This document shows, piece by piece, positions 32,838 to 40,915 of a DNA stretch of 64,000 nucleotides (positions within the stretch are counted from its first letter, which is position 1; each line of letters starts with the position of its first letter). The stretch comes from Streptomyces griseoincarnatus (GTDB lineage Bacteria > Actinomycetota > Actinomycetes > Streptomycetales > Streptomycetaceae). The notes below the pieces were generated by a model that saw only the letters and a program-made list of their open reading frames with translations, was not told where the DNA came from and made no database searches. The position numbers were made by a program, and so were the translations under genes. The stretch is from the NCBI GenBank assembly GCA_014649575.1, contig BMTH01000011.1:1-64000 (forward strand), written 5' to 3'.

Positions 32838-34085
32838 TCACGCCCCAGTGAGCTTCGCGAACTTGCCTTCGAATGCCGTCTCTTCCTCGGAGCTCAGCGA
32901 GCGGAAGGCACGGGACTTGGCCTGCATGGCCTTGTCGGGGAGGATCAGCGGGTTGTCCGCCGCGTCCTCGTCGAGCTTCGCGAGCTCCTCCTTCACCCCG
33001 TCGACCGGACAGACGAAGTTGATGTAGGCGGCGAGCTGGGCGGCCGGCTGAGGCTCGAAGTAGTAGTCGATCAGGCGCTCGGCGTTCGTCTTGTGCCGGG
33101 CCTTGTTGGGGATCAGCATGTTGTCGCTGGAGAGCATGTAGCCGCTGTCCGGGATGACGAAGCCGATGTCGGGGTTGTCGGCCTGGAGCTGGACGACGTC
33201 GCCAGCCCACGCGACGCACGCGGCGAGGTCGCCCTTGGTGAGGTCCGAGGTGTAGTCGTTGCCGGTGAAGCGGCGGATCTGGCCCTTGTCGACGGACTTC
33301 TGCAGCCGGGCGAGGGCCGCGTCGTAGTCGTCGGCGCTGAAGGACCGCGGGTCCTTGTCCATGTCGAGCAGCGTCATGCCCATGGTGTCGCGCATCTCGG
33401 TGAGCAGCCCGACCCGGCCCTTGAGCTTCGGGTTGTCCAGCAGGTCGGACAGGGTCTTCACCTCGACCCCGTCGAGCGCCTTCTTGTTGTACGCGATGAC
33501 CGTCGCGATGCCCTGCCAGGGGTACGAGTACGCGCGGCCCGGGTCCCAGTCGGGGGTGCGGTACGAGGAGGCCACGTTGGCGAAGGCGTGCGGCAGGTTC
33601 GACGCGTCGAGCTTCTGCACCCAGCCGAGGCGGATCAGCCGGGCGGCCAGCCAGTCGGTGAGGACGACGATGTCGCGGCCGGTGTCCTGGCGCGCGGCGA
33701 GCTGCGGCTTGATCTTGCCGAAGAACTCGGTGTTGTCGTTGATGTCCTCGGTGTACTTGACCTTGATGCCGGTGCGTTTGGTGAACGCCTCCAGCGTGGG
33801 GTGCCGGCGCCCGCTCTCGTCGATGTCCATGTACTCGGTCCAGTTGGAGAAGTTCACGCTCTTCTCCTCGGCCGAGTGGTCCTCCGCGGAGACGCCGCCC
33901 TCGGTGTTCCCCGCCGGGGGGATGCCGCAGGCGCTCAGCGCGCCCAGGCCGCCGACCGCGAGCGCGCCGCCCGTCGAGGCGCGCAGCAGGGAGCGGCGGG
34001 ACAGGGCCGCCCTGCCGTTGCGGAAACTGCGCCGTATCGCGGCCTGCTGGACCGGCGAGAGGCGGTCGGGCTCGTACTGCTCCAT
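32838..34085 (-). CDS. potD: Polyamine-binding lipoprotein PotD
   Basis: A solute-binding protein of 415 residues. The leader has twin arginines (ALSRRSLLRA, R30-R31) and a lipobox ALSAC with the lipidated Cys at 53. The mature part begins VNFSNWTEYMDID, the usual PotD/F start with aromatic residues around the polyamine amines. An Asp/Trp-rich pocket is expected (CVAWAGDVVQL). Putrescine versus spermidine preference cannot be told. It is the second gene of the operon, 49 bp after the aldehyde dehydrogenase. Confidence 0.92.
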   Translation of the reverse strand: MEQYEPDRLSPVQQAAIRRSFRNGRAALSRRSLLRASTGGALAVGGLGALSACGIPPAGNTEGGVSAEDHSAEEKSVNFSNWTEYMDIDESGRRHPTLEAFTKRTGIKVKYTEDINDNTEFFGKIKPQLAARQDTGRDIVVLTDWLAARLIRLGWVQKLDASNLPHAFANVASSYRTPDWDPGRAYSYPWQGIATVIAYNKKALDGVEVKTLSDLLDNPKLKGRVGLLTEMRDTMGMTLLDMDKDPRSFSADDYDAALARLQKSVDKGQIRRFTGNDYTSDLTKGDLAACVAWAGDVVQLQADNPDIGFVIPDSGYMLSSDNMLIPNKARHKTNAERLIDYYFEPQPAAQLAAYINFVCPVDGVKEELAKLDEDAADNPLILPDKAMQAKSRAFRSLSSEEETAFEGKFAKLTGA

Positions 34086-34134
34086 GCGCGTGGTGCCCTT
34101 TCGGGAAGTGGCCGCGGGTCGGGCGGCCTGGCTG

Positions 34135-35670
34135 CTATCGGTCCCCGAAGACGGTGCGGTGCCAGTCCTTGCGGACCACCGCGGTGTTGTCGAACATGAC
34201 GTGCTTGATCTGGGTGTACTCCTCGAAGGAGTACGCGGACATGTCCTTGCCGAAGCCGGACGCCTTGTAGCCGCCGTGCGGCATTTCGCTGATGATCGGG
34301 ATGTGGTCGTTGATCCACACGCACCCCGCCTTGATCTCGCGGGTGGCCCGCCCCGTGCGGTACACGTCGCGGCTCCAGGCGGAGGCGGCGAGCCCGTACG
34401 GGGTGTCGTTGGCCAGTGCGATGCCCTCGTCGTCGGTGTCGAAGGGCAGGACGACCAGCACCGGTCCGAAGATCTCCGACTGCACGACCTCGCTGTCCTG
34501 CCCGGCGCCGGCGATCAGCGTGGGGCGATAGTACGCGCCGTCGGACAGATCGCCCAGAGGTGTCTCACCGCCGGTCACCACGCGCGCGTAGGCACGCGCG
34601 CGGTCGACGAAACCGGCCACCCGGTCGCGCTGGGCGTGGGACACCAGCGGGCCGAGGTCGGTGCCGGGGGCGAAGGGGTCGCCCAGCCGGACGGTCTCCA
34701 TCAGCGCGGCGGTGCGCTCGACGAACGCGTCGTACAGGGGGCGCTGCACGTACGCGCGCGTGGCGGCCGTGCAGTCCTGGCCGGTGTTGATGAGCGCGCC
34801 CGCGACGGCGCCGTTGACGGCCGCGTCGAGGTCGGCGTCGTCGAAGACCAGGAAAGGGGCCTTGCCGCCGAGCTCCAGGTGGAGGCGCTTGACGGTGGCG
34901 GTGGCGATCTCGGCGACGCGCTTGCCGACGGCGGTGGATCCGGTGAACGAGGTCATGGCCACGTCGGGGTGGCCGACCAGGTGCTCGCCCGCCTCCTTGC
35001 CGGTGCCGGTGACGATGTTGACGACGCCGTCCGGGATGCCGGCGTCGGTGGCGGCCTGCGCGAACAGCAGCGAGGTCAGGGGGGTGAGCTCGGCGGGCTT
35101 CAGCACGACGGTGTTGCCCGCGGCGATCGCCGGGAGGATCTTCCACGCGGCCATCTGCAGCGGGTAGTTCCAGGGGGCGATGGAGCCGACGACGCCGATG
35201 GGCTCGCGCCGGACGTAGGAGGTGTGATCGCCCGAGTACTCGCCGGCCGACTGGCCCGCGAGGTGGCGGGCGGCGCCCGCGAAGAACACGATGTTGTCGG
35301 TCGTGCCCGGCACGTCGAACTCACGCGTCAGCTTCAGCGGCTTGCCGCACTGGAGCGACTCGGCGCGGGCGAAGTCCTCGGCCCGCTCGGCGACGACGGC
35401 GGCGAACCGGTGCAGGAGGTCGGAGCGCTCGCCGGGGGTGGCGGCCGCCCAGGCCGGGAACGCCTCCCGTGCGGCGGCGACGGCCGCGTCGACGTCGTCG
35501 GAGCCGGCGAGGTCGTAGGTGTACACCTCCGCGCCGGTGGCCGGGTCGACCACCGCGTGGGTGCGTCCCGAGGTGCCCTTCGTCAGGCGGCCCGCGATGA
35601 ACTGCGCGCCGTCCGCGAAACGTTCGGCGGCTGGGAAGCGGTCCTGCGGGGTGGAGCCGGGTTCGTGCAT
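34135..35670 (-). CDS. Aminobutyraldehyde-type aldehyde dehydrogenase
   Basis: An NAD-dependent enzyme of 511 residues. LELGGKAPF carries the general-base Glu and NTGQDCTAATR the catalytic Cys; IAPWNYPLQM is the cofactor region. The NTGQDCTAATR/INDHIPIISEMPHGG pattern is that of gamma-aminobutyraldehyde dehydrogenases (PuuC/Prr-like). It is first in the polyamine operon and would convert the amine-oxidase product to GABA or gamma-glutamyl-GABA. A paralogue lies at 40916. The 220-bp leader contains paired inverted repeats (35761-35821). Confidence 0.9.
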   Translation of the reverse strand: MHEPGSTPQDRFPAAERFADGAQFIAGRLTKGTSGRTHAVVDPATGAEVYTYDLAGSDDVDAAVAAAREAFPAWAAATPGERSDLLHRFAAVVAERAEDFARAESLQCGKPLKLTREFDVPGTTDNIVFFAGAARHLAGQSAGEYSGDHTSYVRREPIGVVGSIAPWNYPLQMAAWKILPAIAAGNTVVLKPAELTPLTSLLFAQAATDAGIPDGVVNIVTGTGKEAGEHLVGHPDVAMTSFTGSTAVGKRVAEIATATVKRLHLELGGKAPFLVFDDADLDAAVNGAVAGALINTGQDCTAATRAYVQRPLYDAFVERTAALMETVRLGDPFAPGTDLGPLVSHAQRDRVAGFVDRARAYARVVTGGETPLGDLSDGAYYRPTLIAGAGQDSEVVQSEIFGPVLVVLPFDTDDEGIALANDTPYGLAASAWSRDVYRTGRATREIKAGCVWINDHIPIISEMPHGGYKASGFGKDMSAYSFEEYTQIKHVMFDNTAVVRKDWHRTVFGDR

Positions 35671-35760
35671 GTCGCTCTCCTCCGTGTCCCCGAGGGGGGC
35701 GGCGTGGCTTGAGCTCGATTTGAGTGCCGATCCTGACAGAGCAGAGGCACTCCAACAAGT

Positions 35761-35821
35761 GATTCCGTTGTTGCCATTTGGTTACGCGACGGAATCTGTC
35801 GACCAGGTGTCGAGTGGCAAC
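35761..35821. promoter_or_regulatory. Nested inverted repeats between the polyamine operon and the NADAR gene
   Basis: GATTCCGT (35761-35768) pairs with ACGGAATC (35789-35796), and GTTGCCA (35770-35776) pairs with TGGCAAC (35815-35821). TTCCGTTG-type half-sites therefore recur in both orientations within 60 bp of AT-richer DNA. This looks like a regulator binding region for the divergent genes; the regulator is unknown. Confidence 0.45.
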
Positions 35822-35890
35822 GGAAAAGGCAGGACGGAATGTCGGTGGTGCCTGCGAGACTGCTCTGCGCACGGATCGACATGGGGGGTG

Positions 35891-36466
35891 ATGAGCGTGG
35901 ACGGAACCGTACGAACGGTGGCGTCCCGGGAGGCGCTGATCGAGGCGGTGCGGGCCGGGGAGCGGGTGAAGTACCTGCACTTCTGGGGCCACAGGCCGCT
36001 GCCCGACGGACGCATCGGGGCGAGCTGCCTGAGCCAGTGGTGGCCGTCCCCCTTCACCGTCGACGGCGTGGAGTACGCGACGGCGGAGCACTGGATGATG
36101 GCGGCCAAGGCCCGCCTCTTCGGGGACGCGGAGGGCGAGCGGCGCGTCCTGACCGCGGGGCACCCCTCAGCGGCGAAGAAGGCCGGACGCCTGGTCCGGG
36201 GCTTCGACGAGGAGGTCTGGCGGCGGGAGCGGTTCGGGATCGTGGTGGAGGGCAGCATGCACAAGTTCGCTGCTCACGGTGAGCTGCGGTCCTTCCTGCT
36301 GGGCACGGGCGACCGCGTCCTGGTCGAGGCCAGTCCCGTCGACCAGGTGTGGGGCACAGGCCTGGCGGCCGACGCGGAGGGGGCGAACGACCCGGTTCGC
36401 TGGCGCGGCCCGAACTTGCTGGGGTTCGCGCTGATGGAGGCGCGGAGGCGGTTGCGGGGGGCGTGA
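35891..36466 (+). CDS. NADAR (YbiA-like) N-glycosidase family protein
   Basis: A soluble protein of 191 residues with the NADAR fold: YLHFWGH near the start, CLSQWWPSPFTVDG, YATAEHWMMAAKARLFGD, and a C-terminal WRGPNLLGFALMEAR. Characterised members cleave N-glycosidic bonds, for example in riboflavin-pathway intermediates or ADP-ribosylated guanine. Start at ATG 35891 with GGGGGGTG immediately upstream. No DNA ADP-ribosyltransferase partner is visible in the window, so the riboflavin-damage or NAD-metabolite role is equally possible. Confidence 0.85.
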   Translation: MSVDGTVRTVASREALIEAVRAGERVKYLHFWGHRPLPDGRIGASCLSQWWPSPFTVDGVEYATAEHWMMAAKARLFGDAEGERRVLTAGHPSAAKKAGRLVRGFDEEVWRRERFGIVVEGSMHKFAAHGELRSFLLGTGDRVLVEASPVDQVWGTGLAADAEGANDPVRWRGPNLLGFALMEARRRLRGA

Positions 36467-36480
36467 TTCGGCGCAGTCCG

Positions 36481-36821
36481 CGGGCGGTCCGTGGCTGATC
36501 GCGCAGTTCCCCGCGCCCCTGGAGGGTGCTCCCGCCCAGGGCGCTGAAAGTGACTCGCCGCCGCTGCGGGCATTGGTGCCTCCCCCAGTGCCTTGAGGGC
36601 CTGGGGGGACCCCCAGGGCGGCACGGGTGGGCGCAGCGGCACCTCTGCAGCGCCGGGTGCGGGCGGTCCGTGGCTGATCGCGCAGTTCCCCGCGCCCCTG
36701 GAGGGTGCTTCCGCCAGGGTTGCTGCAAGTGACTCGCCGCCGCTGCGGGCATTCGTGCCTCCCCCAGTGCCTTGAGGGCCTGGGGGGACCCCCAGGGCGG
36801 CACGGGTGGGCGCAGCGGCAC
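36481..36821. repeat. 179-bp tandem duplication
   Basis: Two copies of about 162 bp (36481-36642 and 36660-36821) repeat with period 179 and only a few differences, all in the middle. Each contains the dispersed repeat core (36500-36520; 36679-36699) and a palindromic block of TCCCCCAG, CTGGGGGG and CCCCCAG that can form alternative stems. It fills most of the 434-bp gap 36467-36900. The remaining 79 bp before 36900 show nothing definite. Confidence 0.9.
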
Positions 36822-36900
36822 CGTTCCAACGCCGGGACGGTCAACGGCACACCGCGCACCTCCACGCCTCGGAGGTGAACCCCGTTCGAAGGAGCCCCGC

Positions 36901-37788
36901 TCAGGTGACCAGCACGATCACGCCGAAGGCGAGTGCCAACGCACTCCCCACGGCCCCGCAGATCACCCCCGCCAGGGCCTGCCCCCCGTTCGTCGCCGCT
37001 CCCCGGTTCGCCTTGCCGCGACCGATCGCCCCGAAGATCACCGCGAGGACACCCAGCACGATGGCCACCGGCCACAAGCAGAACGCGGCCGCCGCGATGA
37101 TCCCCAGCACCAGGGAGGCGACGCCCATGCCGTTGCTCGGGAGGGGCGGGACCCCGGACCAGCCGGGGTATCCCTGGGCAGGCGTGCCCGCGTACCCGGC
37201 GTGCGGATAGCCGTACGGGACCTGCCCCGGCCCTTCAGGCCCGATGGGCGGCGGCGGAACGGCCGCACCGGCGGCCGGGGGCGCGAACGGGTCGGCGCCC
37301 GCCGGGCGGGCGGCGGCCTGCGGCACGGGCCCGGCCGTCCCCGAGGGCCCGGCCCACGGACCGCCGTACACCGGCGCGGGCGGCGTCGCGTCGGAGGGGG
37401 CCGGGAAGGAGGTCACCGTCTGCTGGTCGTGCACGGCGGAGGCCCCGGACGCACCCGGCGCCGACCGGTCGTGCACGGTGGGCGACGACCACGGCGCGCT
37501 CTCCCCCGCCACCACGGTCTCGCCCGGACCGCCGGAGCCCGCCGCGCGGTCCCCGGGCAGCGCCCAGGGATCGGCCGCGGACGCCTCCGCGTCCCGGTCC
37601 CGCGGCGGCGGCGCCGCGCGCCGCGTCTCCGTGGTCCGCGCGTCCACCAGCGAGCCGTCCAGGGGGGCCACGTGCGGCGCCCCGCCGTCGGCCGGTGCCG
37701 GCCACGCGTCAGGGGTGGGCGAACCCGCCGGAGGCGCTCCGTCCCCCGTGCGGTCCCCTGCCCCCGGTGCCGGTGCGTCGTCGGACAT
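36901..37788 (-). CDS. DUF4190-like membrane protein with long Pro/Ala-rich N-terminus
   Basis: A protein of 295 residues. Residues 1 to about 215 are low-complexity, rich in Pro, Ala and Gly with PYGYPHAGYAGTPAQGYPGW near the end, and appear disordered and cytoplasmic. Two membrane segments follow (GVASLVLGIIAAAAFCLWPVAIVLGVLAVI and the C-terminal ALAGVICGAVGSALALAFGVIVLV), separated by the short polar RGKANRG. This is the common actinobacterial DUF4190 layout; function unknown. Start at 37788 with GAAGGGG upstream; an in-frame ATG at 37821 is possible. Confidence 0.8.
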   Translation of the reverse strand: MSDDAPAPGAGDRTGDGAPPAGSPTPDAWPAPADGGAPHVAPLDGSLVDARTTETRRAAPPPRDRDAEASAADPWALPGDRAAGSGGPGETVVAGESAPWSSPTVHDRSAPGASGASAVHDQQTVTSFPAPSDATPPAPVYGGPWAGPSGTAGPVPQAAARPAGADPFAPPAAGAAVPPPPIGPEGPGQVPYGYPHAGYAGTPAQGYPGWSGVPPLPSNGMGVASLVLGIIAAAAFCLWPVAIVLGVLAVIFGAIGRGKANRGAATNGGQALAGVICGAVGSALALAFGVIVLVT

Positions 37789-37939
37789 GCGCTGCGACCC
37801 CTTCCTCGGACGAACCGTCATGCTACGGCCCGCGCCGCTCGCGCGTACGCCGGGCCTACGATGATCCCCGCACCACCGATCAGCCGATCACCCGCGTCCC
37901 GCCGCGCCCCGGACCGGACGCCGTTCCCGGGGAGGAACC

Positions 37940-39010
37940 TTGACCGACCGCCACGACACCGCGGCCACCGCCGGACAGGTCCGTGACCTGCACGCCTTCA
38001 TCGCCGGACTGCCCAAGGCCGAACTGCACGTGCACCACGTCGGCTCCGCCTCCCCCCGCATCGTGTCGGAGCTGGCCGCCCGCCACCCGGACTCCAAGGT
38101 CCCCACCGACCCCGAGGCCCTCGCGGACTACTTCACCTTCACGGACTTCGCGCACTTCATCGAGGTGTACCTGTCCGTCGTCGACCTGATCCGCACCCCC
38201 GAGGACGTGCGGCTGCTGACCTACGAGGTGGCCCGTGAGCTGGCCCGGCAGCAGGTGCGGTACGCCGAGCTGACCATCACCCCGTTCTCCTCGACCCGCC
38301 GCGGGATCGACGAGCGTGCCTTCATGGACGCGATCGAGGACGCCCGCAAGGCGGCCGAGAGCGAGCTGGGCACCGTGCTGCGCTGGTGCTTCGACATCCC
38401 GGGCGAGGCCGGTCTCGAGGCCGCCGAGGAGACCACGCGGCTCGCCACCGACGACCGGCTGCGCCCGGAGGGCCTGGTCTCCTTCGGCCTGGGCGGCCCC
38501 GAGATCGGCGTGCCGCGCCCGCAGTTCAAGCCGTACTTCGACCGGGCCGTCGCCGCCGGCCTGCGCTCGGTGCCGCACGCGGGCGAGACCACGGGACCGG
38601 AGACCGTCTGGGACGCGCTGAACGAACTGGGCGCCGAGCGCATCGGCCACGGCACCAGCGCCGCGCAGGACCCGAAGCTGCTCCAGCACCTCGCCGAGCG
38701 GCGCATCCCGCTGGAGGTGTGCCCGACGTCCAACATCGCCACCCGCGCTGTCACCACCCTGGACGAGCACCCGATCAAGGAGTTCACCCGGGCCGGTGTG
38801 CTGGTGACCGTCAACTCCGACGACCCGCCGATGTTCGGTACCGACCTCGCCAACGAGTACGCGGTCGCCGCCCGTCTGCTGGACCTCGACGAGCACGGCC
38901 TCGCGGGCCTGGCGAAGAACGCGGTCGAGGCGTCCTTCCTCGACCCGGCCGGCAAGGCGCGGATCACCGCCGAGATCGACTCGTACACCGCCTCCTGGCT
39001 CGCCCCCTGA
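37940..39010 (+). CDS. Adenosine-deaminase-family enzyme, probably aminodeoxyfutalosine deaminase
   Basis: A zinc-dependent deaminase of 356 residues. HVHH at 30-33 holds the first metal ligands (adenosine deaminases usually read HVHLDG; here HVHHVGSAS). HAGETTGPETVWDAL supplies the third ligand and catalytic Glu, and VNSDDPPMFG the metal Asp. The HVHHVGSASPRIVSELA variant is, to my knowledge, that of Streptomyces aminodeoxyfutalosine deaminases of the futalosine menaquinone route. TTG start with a strong GGAGGAA upstream. Followed after 17 bp by a phosphodiesterase gene on the same strand. Confidence 0.82.
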   Translation: MTDRHDTAATAGQVRDLHAFIAGLPKAELHVHHVGSASPRIVSELAARHPDSKVPTDPEALADYFTFTDFAHFIEVYLSVVDLIRTPEDVRLLTYEVARELARQQVRYAELTITPFSSTRRGIDERAFMDAIEDARKAAESELGTVLRWCFDIPGEAGLEAAEETTRLATDDRLRPEGLVSFGLGGPEIGVPRPQFKPYFDRAVAAGLRSVPHAGETTGPETVWDALNELGAERIGHGTSAAQDPKLLQHLAERRIPLEVCPTSNIATRAVTTLDEHPIKEFTRAGVLVTVNSDDPPMFGTDLANEYAVAARLLDLDEHGLAGLAKNAVEASFLDPAGKARITAEIDSYTASWLAP

Positions 39011-39027
39011 CCCTCCTGAAGGGCACC

Positions 39028-39720
39028 ATGCAGAACGTGACCGCCGTGGCCCACCGCGGCGACCCCTACCGGGTCCGGGAGAACACCCTCCCGTCCCTGC
39101 GCTCCGCGACCCGGCGGGGCGCGGACGCGGTCGAGATCGACGTACGGCTCACCCGGGACGGCGTCCCGGTGCTGCTGCACGACGCGACGCTCGAACGCCT
39201 GTGGGACCACGACCGTCCCCTCGCGTCCCTCACCTGGGACGAGGTGCGCGAGGTGACGGACGGCGGGGTGCCCGCCCTCGCCGACGCGCTGGCGGTGACC
39301 GAGGGCAGCCGGGTGATGATCGACCTGCCCGGCGTCCCGGGCGAGCGCGCCGTGCGCCGGATCGTGGACGTCGTCCGGCAGCAGGGCGCGCGGGACCGCG
39401 TGTACTACTGCGCGGGCGCCCCCGCCATGCTGGCCGTGCGCGCGGTGGACCCGGATGCGGAGATCGCGCTCACCCACACCTCCCGCGCGCCGGTGCGCGC
39501 GGGAGTGCTGGAGGCGGTCCGGCCGCGCTGGCTCAACTACCGCTTCAGCCTGGTGGACCGGGCCCTCGCGGACCGCGTGCACCGCGACGGCTTCCTGCTG
39601 TCGGCGTGGACCCCGGACACCCGCCGCTCGATGCGCCGCCTGCTGGCGGCGGGCGTGGACTCGATCACCACCAACCGCGTCGACGTCCTGTGCGCGCTGC
39701 GCGAGCGTCTCACGTCATGA
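39028..39720 (+). CDS. Glycerophosphodiester phosphodiesterase
   Basis: A cytosolic GDPD-family TIM barrel of 230 residues, without a signal peptide. HRGDPYRVRENTLPSL has the catalytic His-Arg and metal Glu, EIDVRLTRDGVPVLLHD the metal Glu/Asp and second catalytic His. Hydrolyses glycerophosphodiesters to glycerol-3-phosphate and an alcohol. It is 17 bp downstream of the deaminase gene and probably co-transcribed with it. The 3' end faces, and overlaps by 11 bp, the broken HXXEE gene. Confidence 0.88.
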   Translation: MQNVTAVAHRGDPYRVRENTLPSLRSATRRGADAVEIDVRLTRDGVPVLLHDATLERLWDHDRPLASLTWDEVREVTDGGVPALADALAVTEGSRVMIDLPGVPGERAVRRIVDVVRQQGARDRVYYCAGAPAMLAVRAVDPDAEIALTHTSRAPVRAGVLEAVRPRWLNYRFSLVDRALADRVHRDGFLLSAWTPDTRRSMRRLLAAGVDSITTNRVDVLCALRERLTS

Positions 39721-40259
39721 CGGCCGGCGCGCCGAGCCGAGCAGCCGGCGCGTCACGACGTGCGAGGCGACCGTGGCCCGCCCCTGCGGCCGCCGACCCG
39801 GCCACCGTGTCACGCGGCCGTGCGGGACGCAGCACCCCGGCCTTCCGCAGCCGCCCCCGCGCCCACGGCGTGAACGGCAAGACGACCAGCGGTGACGTCA
39901 CCGAGCCGGGGGTGTAGCCGCGTACGGCGGCGGCCTGGGCCAGGTGCATCACGCCGTGCAGTCCGAAGCCGGTCAGCACGGTCTGGCAGAACCCGGACCG
40001 TCCGCCGGTGAGGCGTCCGGCGGCCGCGGCGGTTCCGACGACGGCCCCCATCACCCCCACGGCGGTGGCGGACTCGGCCGCGCCCATGGTCTCGGCCCGC
40101 CGCCACACCTCCTCCGGCACCTGAGGGGAACCGCTTCCGCAACCCGGGCACGTTGCGCCGCAACCGTCCCGGCACGGTGGCCGGTTCCTCGAGATCGTGC
40201 ACGACCCATGCGCCCGGGAGCCCCCATGTGACGGCTCCGCCCACCCGTTCACCGGTCAA
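39710..40259 (-). pseudogene. Frameshifted HXXEE-domain membrane protein
   Basis: Two overlapping frames make one protein. The first (from a TTG at 40259 or GTG at 40244) encodes VVHDLEEPATVPGRL...LRKRFP, holding the HxxEE signature. Near 40123-40127 the reading must drop one base in a run of four Cs to continue as QVPEEVWRRAETMG...GFGLHGVMHLAQAAAVRGY...LPFTPWARGRLRKAG, the rest of the HXXEE domain with three membrane segments. The extra C may be a real mutation or a sequence error. The tail runs on to overlap the phosphodiesterase 3' end, which also suggests loss of constraint. Confidence 0.7.
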
Positions 40260-40268
40260 GCGCCCGAC

Positions 40269-40802
40269 CTACGGGGCGGGCGCGGCGGCGCCCGCCGGAA
40301 CAGCTGCCTCCGCCAGCACCTCCAGCCGCTTGATCTTCTTCCTGACCACGTACAGCGGGACGGCGCCGAACACCCCGAACGCCATGTCGATGACGCTCCA
40401 CCAGAAGGGGATGCCGCGGATCGGTCCGCAGATCAGGGCGAGGGGGACGATCCCGGCGCAGGCGATCAGGCCGAACTCCACGACCCAGACGTTGCGTACG
40501 GGGTCCCGGTAGGGGCCGAGGAAGGCGACCGCGATGACGAGGTGGGCGAAGGCCAGCCAGTCGGTGCCGTAGAGCAGGAAGGGGTGGTCGGTGTCGGCGG
40601 TGTCGAGCCCGTCCCGTACGCGTTCGATCCACTCCATGAGGCCGGGGAGGTGGTCGGGCGCCCCGAGGGACCGCAACACCTCCTCGGTCCAGCGCAGTTC
40701 GTGCACCAGCGGAAAGGCCGTGACCCCGCTGAGCACCAGGCAGACGACGAAGAACACCAGCCACACGCGAATGCCCTTGAGCAGGGCGGCTCTTTCGCTC
40801 AT
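40269..40802 (-). CDS. Small four-segment membrane protein of unknown function
   Basis: A protein of 177 residues with four predicted membrane segments (VWLVFFVVCLVLSGVTAF; LLYGTDWLAFAHLVIAVAFL; FGLIACAGIVPLALICG; WWSVIDMAFGVFGAVPLYVV) and a short Ala/Pro tail. Similar proteins are common in Streptomyces and Bacteroidetes but I know no function. The ATG at 40802 begins MSERAALLKG; the in-frame reading upstream crosses a terminator and part of the aldehyde dehydrogenase gene. It precedes the broken HXXEE gene by 9 bp. Confidence 0.75.
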   Translation of the reverse strand: MSERAALLKGIRVWLVFFVVCLVLSGVTAFPLVHELRWTEEVLRSLGAPDHLPGLMEWIERVRDGLDTADTDHPFLLYGTDWLAFAHLVIAVAFLGPYRDPVRNVWVVEFGLIACAGIVPLALICGPIRGIPFWWSVIDMAFGVFGAVPLYVVRKKIKRLEVLAEAAVPAGAAAPAP

Positions 40803-40870
40803 GGCAGGAGCGTACGCCCGAAGTTGAACATGTTCAAAAATATTCGCCGGTGCTCTCCGGAAACACGTCG

Positions 40871-40899
40871 GCCCCGGGTGGTGCGCTGCACCGCCCGGG
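40871..40899 (-). terminator. Terminator after the aldehyde dehydrogenase gene
   Basis: A 13-bp stem with one G-T pair (40871-40883 with 40887-40899, 3-nt loop), 17 bp after the stop codon at 40916. Confidence 0.75.
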
Positions 40900-40915
40900 G
40901 TCGACGCCCTGTCCG

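Noticed and set aside
36481..36821. Possible CRISPR array
   Set aside because: There are only two long copies at 179-bp spacing, no short repeat-spacer pattern and no cas genes.
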